This document shows positions 42,309-48,473 of a stretch of DNA of 48,473 bases, piece by piece. Position numbers and translations under genes: made by a program. Location: positions 1 to 48,473 of the forward strand of contig JAFRBB010000019.1 of NCBI GenBank assembly GCA_017405085.1, read 5' to 3'. A model generated the notes under the pieces. It saw only the letters and a program-made list of their open reading frames with translations, did not search any database and was not told where the DNA came from. This DNA comes from Eubacteriaceae bacterium. GTDB lineage: Bacteria > Bacillota > Clostridia > Eubacteriales > Eubacteriaceae. The number at the start of each line of letters is the position of its first letter. The stretch's first letter is position 1.

Positions 42309-42791
42309 TTAAGGTGTTAGATAAATCCGTCCCGTCACCGGCTGTATAACCAAATATCGATATCTGCCGGAACGGGAAAAAAGCTTGAAGGTCGCGCCGG
42401 TCTCCACAGTACCCATTACCGAAAAATAGATTTTCTTTCCAGTAAAATCTGCTTCAGGCATATCAGATTTGATGGTTGAGTGGGATAAGGCCAAGCGTTT
42501 GGATGTCGTGTAATCATCGCCAACAGGGTCCTGATAATAAAGGCTGTCTTGCGTCAACATGATCCATCGCTGATGGCCCGACATTAAGGCACCGTCGCGG
42601 CTTTGATAAATGGCGCTTAGGATGTTTTCGCATTCTGAATTGAATAAAGCGTCGTCCATTTGTTTTAAAATCTGTGATGATAATCCGATGCAGGTCGATG
42701 TGATGATGCCGATGACGAGGATGGTGACAATGGCTTCCGGCATGGTAAAACCATCCTCTCGGTCCCAAAAAGATGAACGGTTTTGATTCAT
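42309..42791 (-). CDS. minor pseudopilin, GspH/FimT-like
   Basis: About 160 residues. REDGFTMPEAIVTILVIGIIT is a prepilin signal with Glu +5, then a beta-rich domain. I use ATG 42791, 19 nt after the upstream stop; the frame could open further upstream but would run through the previous gene. Cargo is unknown. Confidence 0.75.
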   Translation of the reverse strand: MNQNRSSFWDREDGFTMPEAIVTILVIGIITSTCIGLSSQILKQMDDALFNSECENILSAIYQSRDGALMSGHQRWIMLTQDSLYYQDPVGDDYTTSKRLALSHSTIKSDMPEADFTGKKIYFSVMGTVETGATFKLFSRSGRYRYLVIQPVTGRIYLTP

Positions 42792-42810
42792 TTTTTTATA
42801 TGTTTTCTTT

Positions 42811-43194
42811 CTATTCGCTGATCGAGACTTTTCCAGTTGAGGGGTCATAGAGGAATTGTTTGCCCTTTTGCTCTGTTACAATTATTTCATTTTTGATATA
42901 TCCTTCATTGTGCAGTTTGGTGACAAGTTCATTAAAGGCGGCGTTGCCGGATCCGGATACCGCCGGCAAATTTCCGTTGACGGCCCTGTAAGTTTCTACA
43001 GCGCTTTCTACGATATTTTTGTTTGAATTGTCCGCGGTGCGGTTGGCGCTCGATAAAATATTTGTGAATGTGGGAACCGCGATGGCTGCCAAAACACCCA
43101 GGATAGCAAGGACGACGATGAGCTCCGTGAGGGTAAAGCCGTCGTCACGATGGGAAAGATGATGGAATTTTTTGAATGTGTTTTTGTCAGACAT
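42811..43194 (-). CDS. major pseudopilin, ComGC/PilA-like
   Basis: 127 residues. DDGFTLTELIVVLAILGVLAA is a textbook class III signal (Gly|Phe cut, Glu +5), followed by a small alpha-beta domain ending in SISE. ATG 43194 has TAGGAGG upstream. It is likely the main subunit of the pilus or competence pseudopilus. Confidence 0.9.
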   Translation of the reverse strand: MSDKNTFKKFHHLSHRDDGFTLTELIVVLAILGVLAAIAVPTFTNILSSANRTADNSNKNIVESAVETYRAVNGNLPAVSGSGNAAFNELVTKLHNEGYIKNEIIVTEQKGKQFLYDPSTGKVSISE

Positions 43195-43261
43195 TATTAA
43201 AAACCTCCTAAATAAAAATTGATTATTCTGACTTCTTGACCTTTTGATTTGCTGACCGGGG

Positions 43262-44407
43262 TTAAATTAAATCGGCATAGCCGTTATATATTTGATAGAT
43301 CGGCATCATGATGGACAGGATGATGAACATCACGACGAGACCAACCAAAACCAACACAAGGGGTTCGAAGATTGTCATGATGATTTTCAAGCGACGCTTT
43401 CCTTCCGCCGAATAGTGCCCTGCAATGTTGTTTAAAGCGGTGCCCATTGAACCGCTGTTTTCACCAACACGTAGAATTTGATAAAAATCATTTTGGATGA
43501 TTTGGCTCATTTTAAGACTTTCCGATAAAAGCATTCCTTGTTTGACGCGGTCACAAGCTTGTAGAAAAACGCTGCGTAAAGCAATGTTTTGAATAACATC
43601 TGAAACAATTTGAAGCGAAACGATGATTTCTATGCCGCGATCCTGTAATATTGCCAAAGCTTTCGCGAATCGGAGACATTCAAAATAGTAGATGGTTTTT
43701 CCGATAACCGGTATCCTCAGAAGCAACTTATCACGCATGCGAATCAATTTTCCGTTTTTTGGCGACAAACGAAAAGCTAAAAACAGGAAGATAACACATA
43801 GTAAAATCATTGGAAGCAAATATTTGATAAGAGTGCCGATATGCAAAAGGATTCGCGTAAGGAGCGGTATATCCGAGCCCATTGACTCAAAAATCGAGAC
43901 AAAAACCGGCACGACGCTCACCAGGAGAAAAGTAATGACCGCCAGGGAAATGCACAAAACAATGATGGGATAGAGCAGAATTTGTATGAATTCATCTTTA
44001 AAATCTGCTTCTTCTTCGTAATACGACGATAAGTCAGAGAGGATTTTATCAAGACTGCCACCCAGTTCGCCCGTTTTGAGCATACTGATAAAAAAGGGCG
44101 TGAAGCTTGCGGGAAAACGGGAGAAGGCATCGGAGATGCTGCGGCCGCTTTGGATAAGTTTGATGATGGTATCGAGATTTTTTTGAAAGCGTCGATGTCT
44201 GTCATCTCCTTTCAGGATGTCAAGGGTTGTAACGATATCAACACCGGAGCTTAAAAGAAGACTAAAATGAGAGGCAAAGACAGCTAAATCTCGTGTCGAA
44301 ACGCGACCTATTTTAAAAACTCTGTAAAATATATTACGTAAAGAATTATTCCCGGACTTTTCTTTGGTATTTGACTTATGAATTGATGATGCTGATGCCT
44401 TCGGCAT
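43262..44407 (-). CDS. inner-membrane platform protein, ComGB/PilC/GspF-like
   Basis: 381 residues with about three membrane helices and the duplicated GspF domain: FASHFSLLLSSGVDIVTTLDIL and a second FAKALAILQDRGIEII-type unit, ending with VLVLVGLVVMFIILSIMMPIY. It anchors the pilus machine. ATG 44407 lies inside the upstream ATPase gene (32-nt overlap). Confidence 0.88.
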   Translation of the reverse strand: MPKASASSIHKSNTKEKSGNNSLRNIFYRVFKIGRVSTRDLAVFASHFSLLLSSGVDIVTTLDILKGDDRHRRFQKNLDTIIKLIQSGRSISDAFSRFPASFTPFFISMLKTGELGGSLDKILSDLSSYYEEEADFKDEFIQILLYPIIVLCISLAVITFLLVSVVPVFVSIFESMGSDIPLLTRILLHIGTLIKYLLPMILLCVIFLFLAFRLSPKNGKLIRMRDKLLLRIPVIGKTIYYFECLRFAKALAILQDRGIEIIVSLQIVSDVIQNIALRSVFLQACDRVKQGMLLSESLKMSQIIQNDFYQILRVGENSGSMGTALNNIAGHYSAEGKRRLKIIMTIFEPLVLVLVGLVVMFIILSIMMPIYQIYNGYADLI

Positions 44408-45581
44408 AGGACGTTTCTCCTTTTAAGATCATTCTTCTGATGCTATCGGCAAGAGGCGTAAATGACACGCCATTTTCGGATGTGGTGTTTTGATGTGGTG
44501 CGTTTGTCGGTTGTCCTTTGGAAAAAGATAATACCTCAAATACTGCTCGCCTGTGATGATAACCGGTCTGACGACAGTGCTCGCACCCTACAGTCTCAGC
44601 AATGGTAGTCGGGCTTTTTAGATTTAGTGACTTGGTCTCATAGGGAGTGGTCATGCGACTTTTTTTGCATTTCGGACAAAGAAGCCGAACCAGTCTTTGA
44701 GAAACCACGCCTGCCAACACATCGTTGATTAAATAAGCGGGAACATTGAGATCGGTCAGCCGATCGACGGTTAAGAATGATGAACGGGTGTGTAAGGTCG
44801 AGAATACCAAATGGCCGGTTAAGGCAGCCCGACATGCAGCTAAAGCGGTTTTTTCATCACGTATTTCACCGATCATAATCACGTTGGGATCTTGTCTTAA
44901 AATCGCACGAAGGCCATTGTCGTAAGAAAGATTTGCCTTTTCGTTGACCTGCATTTGATTGATGCCTGGCATTTGAATCTCGATGGGATCCTCAATGGTT
45001 GTGATGTTGATTCCGGCATTGTTCAAGGCATTTAACATAGAATAGACGGTTGTGGATTTACCGCATCCGGTAGGGCCTGATACCAGAATCAGACCTTGTT
45101 TTTTTGCGAGCATTGTCGTGATTTTGCGATAGTCAATTTCGTTAAATCCCAATGTATTCAGTGCTCTTATATACCGTGAGGCATCAAGTAGCCTTATGGC
45201 AATTTTCTCACCAAAATAAGTTGGAAGTGTGGAGACACGGATGTTAACTCGTCTGCCTGCAATTTTCTGTCCGAAGCTACCATCTTGGGGAAGACGTTTT
45301 TCCGCGATATCCATTTTGGACAGGATTTTAATTCGGGTAATGAGACCATCTGCATGATGTTTGTCGATGTTGCGCAATGAATAAAGTTTGCCGTCGATGC
45401 GCATTCTCACGCGAAAGGTTTCTGTGTCCATGGGTTCAATGTGGATATCTGAAGCGCCGGCAGAGACGCCTTGCTGGATGAGATTGTCGGTCATTTGGAT
45501 AAAACGGGTATCTTGCAGACTTGGTTCCGTTTGATATCCATCGGGTTTGATGGTTGTTTGTTTACCTAGAAATAGTGCCAT
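44376..45581 (-). CDS. secretion ATPase, ComGA/PilB/GspE-like
   Basis: 401 residues. GASDIHIEPMD opens the N2-type domain, SGPTGCGKSTTVYSML is Walker A, IRDEKTALAACRAALTGHLVFSTLHT holds the Asp box/Walker B and His box, and LVRLLCPKCKK with CEHCRQTGYHHR is the tetra-Cys zinc site. It drives pilus assembly. GTG 45587 is possible, but ATG 45581 has AAGGA at better spacing. It is the first gene of a six-gene pilin operon (ATPase, platform, four or five pilins). Confidence 0.93.
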   Translation of the reverse strand: MALFLGKQTTIKPDGYQTEPSLQDTRFIQMTDNLIQQGVSAGASDIHIEPMDTETFRVRMRIDGKLYSLRNIDKHHADGLITRIKILSKMDIAEKRLPQDGSFGQKIAGRRVNIRVSTLPTYFGEKIAIRLLDASRYIRALNTLGFNEIDYRKITTMLAKKQGLILVSGPTGCGKSTTVYSMLNALNNAGINITTIEDPIEIQMPGINQMQVNEKANLSYDNGLRAILRQDPNVIMIGEIRDEKTALAACRAALTGHLVFSTLHTRSSFLTVDRLTDLNVPAYLINDVLAGVVSQRLVRLLCPKCKKSRMTTPYETKSLNLKSPTTIAETVGCEHCRQTGYHHRRAVFEVLSFSKGQPTNAPHQNTTSENGVSFTPLADSIRRMILKGETSYAEGISIINS

Positions 45582-45780
45582 GTTCACAAATCCTTAAAAT
45601 GAATTGATGATTCATTCTAAATAATGAATCTTGTTTACATTATTATAAATTAAAAAACTTTCATAAGCAAGTTACGTTTGTAAATCTATTGGTTGATCGT
45701 GACGGATGCCCGAAGAAGCTATTTTTTGTCGCAAAATTTCATCGCTTTAACAACAAACCGAAACAAATTTCAAATAAATC

Positions 45781-45809
45781 TTTACATGGGCGTTACATTT
45801 TGTTATAAT
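45781..45809 (+). promoter_or_regulatory. promoter of the CHAP protein gene
   Basis: TTTACA (45781-45786), exact 17-nt spacer, perfect TATAAT (45804-45809), about 50 nt before ATG 45859. Confidence 0.75.
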
Positions 45810-45858
45810 GCGGTTGAAGAAAAGATGAAATGAAAATTTTATAAGTTTGGAGGAATTG

Positions 45859-48252
45859 ATGAAACCTTTTAAAAAATTGAATATTGAATGGCGGCGGATC
45901 ATCTGCTTCGCGCTGATCGCGGCGTTGGTGCTCGGCTCTTCGGGGATCACCGCTTTCGGCGCCGACGGCGCGTCCGGCACGGACACGTCCGGGGGCGCGG
46001 TGCTGACCGACGCGGAAGGCATGTTCACCTATGAGGTGAGCGCTTCTCCCTTTATCGGGCAGAACGGCACGGTGACAGTCAAAAAAGCGGCGGAAACCCG
46101 GCAGCCCGATGACCCGGCCTACGGCTATTTTGTCATTCCCGAAAAGGTGGCGGTCGATGCCGGAACCTTCGATGTCACGGCCATTGACGCCGAAGCCTTC
46201 GGCGATGTGACGGAGATCAAGGGCGTGGTCATTCCCGATTCGGTCACCGAAATCGCGGAGACGGCTTTCGCGCTCAAGTCCGCCGGGGAACAAAAGGCAT
46301 CGCCGGAAGGTCAAGCCCTTTTGTCTTCCGAAGAAAAGGCGGCGGCCTCTGCCGAAAACACCGCGTCGGCGGGCGAGGCTTCAGCGGACGGTCAAAGCGC
46401 CCCGGACGCGAAAGTGGCGGGTGAGCCTGCCGCGATGAATCGTCAGATTCCGATTTACTGCAATGAAGGCAGCGCGGCCAAAGCCTTTGCCGAAGCCCAA
46501 GGCTGCGAGGTGAAAACCGACGCGCCTAAAATCGTGACGGCTGCCGACACCTTCAAAGTCGGAGAAATGATGGCCGCCGACTTGGATAAACCGTCGTTTA
46601 TCGGCGCCGATGCCGAGGTCACGTGGTCTGTCTCCGATGAAGCCATCGCAACGATTGATGAATCGGGGAACATCACCGGCGCCGCGCCGGGCGAGGTGAC
46701 GGTCACGGCCGAAATGAACGGACTCACCGCGTCTAAAACGGTGACCATCGAAGCGGCTGACGCGGCCGAAACCGGCAATCCCGCGGCGAAGGACGCTCAG
46801 ACGATTCCCGATAGCGAGGTGGTCCTCCAAGGACAGATTCAGGCGGGCCCGGCCATTACGTATCAAACCCATGTTGAAAATGTCGGCTGGACAGATCGCG
46901 TGACCAACGGGGTCGTCTCCGGACAGCCCGGGTCGGGTCTTCGCGTTGAAGCCCTTCGAATCGGTGTCGACAACGCCGCTGATTTGGGCGTGACCTATCA
47001 AACCCACGTTCAAAATATCGGATGGCAGGATTGGGTGAACACCGGCGAACAGGCCGGCACGACGGGCCAAGCCCTTCGGGTGGAAGCCTTCAGAATGAAA
47101 TTGACCGGCGGCAGCGCCGATAAATACAGCGTCTGCTACCGCGTGTATGTGCACAATTACGGCTGGCTCAATTGGGTCAAAGACGGGGAGACCACCGGCA
47201 GCACCGGGATTTCCCATCAAATCGAGGGGATTCAAATTGTCCTCCGGGATAAAAACGCCGCGGCTTTAACCGCGGACAAGCTCAGCTTTTTGGACGCCGA
47301 GACGGTCAGAGCGTCAACAGAGCTCACCTATCGTTCTCACGTCAGCGATATCGGATGGCAGGATTATGTGTCCGAAGGCCAGATGACCGGCACCACCGGC
47401 CAGAGCAAACGCATCGAAGCCTTTGACGCGAACCTGTCGGGGCTTTTGGTCACGGATCAAATTCAATATAAAAGCTATGTCTACGAACAGGGATGGCAGG
47501 ATTGGGCCGAAGCCGGTGCCATGACCGGCACCACGGGTCAGGGCCGTCAGATGCAGGCCATTCAAATTCAGCTCACCGATTCAGCGGAACGCATTTACGA
47601 TGTGTATTACAGGACCCACGTCGAAAATATCGGCTGGATGGGCTGGGCCAAAAACGGTGAAAACGCCGGAACCACAGGCTCGAAAAACCGCATCGAAGCC
47701 ATCGAAATTAAGTTGGTTCCCAAATTCGGCGAGGCGCCCGGCAGCACGGAAGACGCCTATCGCGAAATTCACGATATCAACTATATCGAGCGCATTGTCA
47801 ACTGCGCCAACAGCCAAGTGGGCTATATTGAAGTCTTCGATTGGACCAAATACGGTCAATGGTACCAAGACCTCTTCAACGCCCCCGGCTTCTCCACCAC
47901 CGAGTGGTGCGCGATGTTTGTCTCGTGGTGCGCCAGCGAATCCGGTGTGCCGCAGCACATTTTCCCGTATCACGCCTATTGCCCCACCGGCAGACAATGG
48001 TTTATCAACCGAGGATTATATCAACGAAACGGCTATGTGCCCAAAGCCGGTGATGTGGTTTATTTCGACTGGGATTATGACGATGAAGTCGATCATGTCG
48101 GGCTTGTGGTCGGGTATGATCCGTCGACCGGTCATGTGACGACGGTGGAAGGCAATACCGGTAACGGACCCGGTGTCGAACGCCATGCTTATCCTTACAA
48201 CTGGGGATATATCAATGGTTTCGGCATTCCGCAATACAATGAAATCCGATAA
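45859..48252 (+). CDS. secreted cell-wall protein: Big2, six ChW repeats, CHAP
   Basis: About 797 residues with an N-terminal signal peptide (KPFKKLNIEWRR, then a hydrophobic core, cut near AFGA). Residues about 40-190 are of unclear fold. A Big2-like domain follows (DKPSFIGADAEVTWSVSD, ATIDESGNITGAAPGEVTV). Then six ChW (hydrophobic W) repeats (YQTHVENVGW, YQTHVQNIGWQDW and others, each about 45 residues) lie between about residues 330 and 620. The C-terminal CHAP domain has TTEWCAMFVSWCAS (catalytic Cys) and DHVGLVVG (His), so it is probably a peptidoglycan amidase or endopeptidase. GGAGGAATTG precedes ATG 45859. It may act on wall turnover or cell separation. Confidence 0.9.
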   Translation: MKPFKKLNIEWRRIICFALIAALVLGSSGITAFGADGASGTDTSGGAVLTDAEGMFTYEVSASPFIGQNGTVTVKKAAETRQPDDPAYGYFVIPEKVAVDAGTFDVTAIDAEAFGDVTEIKGVVIPDSVTEIAETAFALKSAGEQKASPEGQALLSSEEKAAASAENTASAGEASADGQSAPDAKVAGEPAAMNRQIPIYCNEGSAAKAFAEAQGCEVKTDAPKIVTAADTFKVGEMMAADLDKPSFIGADAEVTWSVSDEAIATIDESGNITGAAPGEVTVTAEMNGLTASKTVTIEAADAAETGNPAAKDAQTIPDSEVVLQGQIQAGPAITYQTHVENVGWTDRVTNGVVSGQPGSGLRVEALRIGVDNAADLGVTYQTHVQNIGWQDWVNTGEQAGTTGQALRVEAFRMKLTGGSADKYSVCYRVYVHNYGWLNWVKDGETTGSTGISHQIEGIQIVLRDKNAAALTADKLSFLDAETVRASTELTYRSHVSDIGWQDYVSEGQMTGTTGQSKRIEAFDANLSGLLVTDQIQYKSYVYEQGWQDWAEAGAMTGTTGQGRQMQAIQIQLTDSAERIYDVYYRTHVENIGWMGWAKNGENAGTTGSKNRIEAIEIKLVPKFGEAPGSTEDAYREIHDINYIERIVNCANSQVGYIEVFDWTKYGQWYQDLFNAPGFSTTEWCAMFVSWCASESGVPQHIFPYHAYCPTGRQWFINRGLYQRNGYVPKAGDVVYFDWDYDDEVDHVGLVVGYDPSTGHVTTVEGNTGNGPGVERHAYPYNWGYINGFGIPQYNEIR

Positions 48253-48282
48253 CCGCTTATCGGTTTTACGATAAAACAAACA

Positions 48283-48314
48283 AAAACGGCCTTGGACGTG
48301 TCCAAGGTCGTTTT
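48283..48314 (+). terminator. terminator of the CHAP gene
   Basis: Long stem AAAACGGCCTTGGAC / GTCCAAGGTCGTTTT (one G-U) ending in T's. A smaller hairpin AACCG / CGGTT lies directly after the stop at 48251. Confidence 0.85.
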
Positions 48315-48351
48315 GTATATGGCAACAGGCGCCTAGTGTATTACTTTTCAA

Positions 48352-48473
48352 TTAGTTGGACATTTCTAATAATGTCTCGGCTTTGACTGATTCAGCAGGA
48401 TCAATGTCGCCCAAGTGCCACGTCCAGTGAAACACGACCGGTTCGGCATTGATCTCATCAAAATAGGTGTAAA
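48352..48473 (-). CDS. partial gene, C-terminal 40 codons (unknown)
   Basis: The minus-strand frame runs in from the right edge to TAA at 48352. The visible end reads FDEINAEPVVFHWTWHLGDI and DPAESVKAETLLEMSN. No family is recognised. The rest of the gene is outside the window. Confidence 0.55.
   Translation of the reverse strand, partial: YTYFDEINAEPVVFHWTWHLGDIDPAESVKAETLLEMSN

Overview
The window looks like chromosome from an anaerobic Gram-positive bacterium of the Bacillota, class Clostridia. A Eubacteriaceae-like organism is my guess and is not provable from the sequence. Supporting signs are strong AGGAGG-type ribosome sites with occasional TTG and GTG starts, a DUF1836 protein, a CD1871A-type CXXC microprotein, clostridial hydrophobic-W (ChW) repeats, a membrane pyrophosphatase, and a ComG-type pilin operon. 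No rRNA, CRISPR array, transposase or intact prophage was seen. Three tRNAs are present: Lys-CTT, Gly-CCC and Leu-CAA.

Layout. 0-0.8 kb: one small unknown gene, then hairpins. 0.84-2.8 kb (minus): ion-pumping membrane pyrophosphatase hppA. 3.2-8.4 kb (plus): four overlapping genes (Mrp/NBP35 ATPase, pyridoxal-type kinase, two GT-C-fold membrane glycosyltransferases). 8.3-8.8 kb: mosaic repeat island A, which also supplies the C-terminus of the last glycosyltransferase. 8.9-9.7 kb (minus): proC. 10-12.2 kb: ABC permease and ATPase. 12.3-23.3 kb: an accessory region of small regulators, flavoproteins, hydrolases, a GNAT, a methyltransferase and several visibly broken genes. The broken genes are a toxin remnant with an intact small partner gene, a hydrolase with an internal TGA, a frameshifted flavodoxin, a decayed hicB, and a deleted second copy of a flavoprotein gene. 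Repeat island B lies beside the deleted copy. 23.4-28 kb: tRNA-Lys, DUF1836 and hemolysin-III genes divergent from an operator-like region, a hydantoinase/oxoprolinase-family protein, the CXXC microprotein and a NapH-like 4Fe-4S membrane protein. 28.1-28.6 kb: repeat island C, then tRNA-Gly. 29.1-33.9 kb: lysine riboswitch followed by asd-dapA-dapB-lysC and a separate aspartokinase-like ACT protein. 34.1-38 kb: a 1284-residue L,D-transpeptidase with a roughly 825-residue acidic N-terminal region. 38.2-41 kb (minus): tRNA-Leu, PTS EIIA, and an AroD-AroK fusion. 41-45.6 kb (minus): type IV pilus/competence pseudopilin operon. 45.9-48.3 kb: secreted Big2-ChW(x6)-CHAP cell-wall protein. The right edge cuts a minus-strand gene.

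How the genes fit together. The lysine/diaminopimelate operon feeds peptidoglycan and is read next to two envelope enzymes, the L,D-transpeptidase and the CHAP protein. The mrp-pdxY-GT operon mixes a cofactor/Fe-S factor with envelope glycosylation. The 12-23 kb region is a decaying accessory zone. The most unusual items are the acidic-tailed L,D-transpeptidase, the mosaic repeat family that has invaded a coding end, the stand-alone ACT regulatory protein after lysC, and the toxin-immunity remnant.
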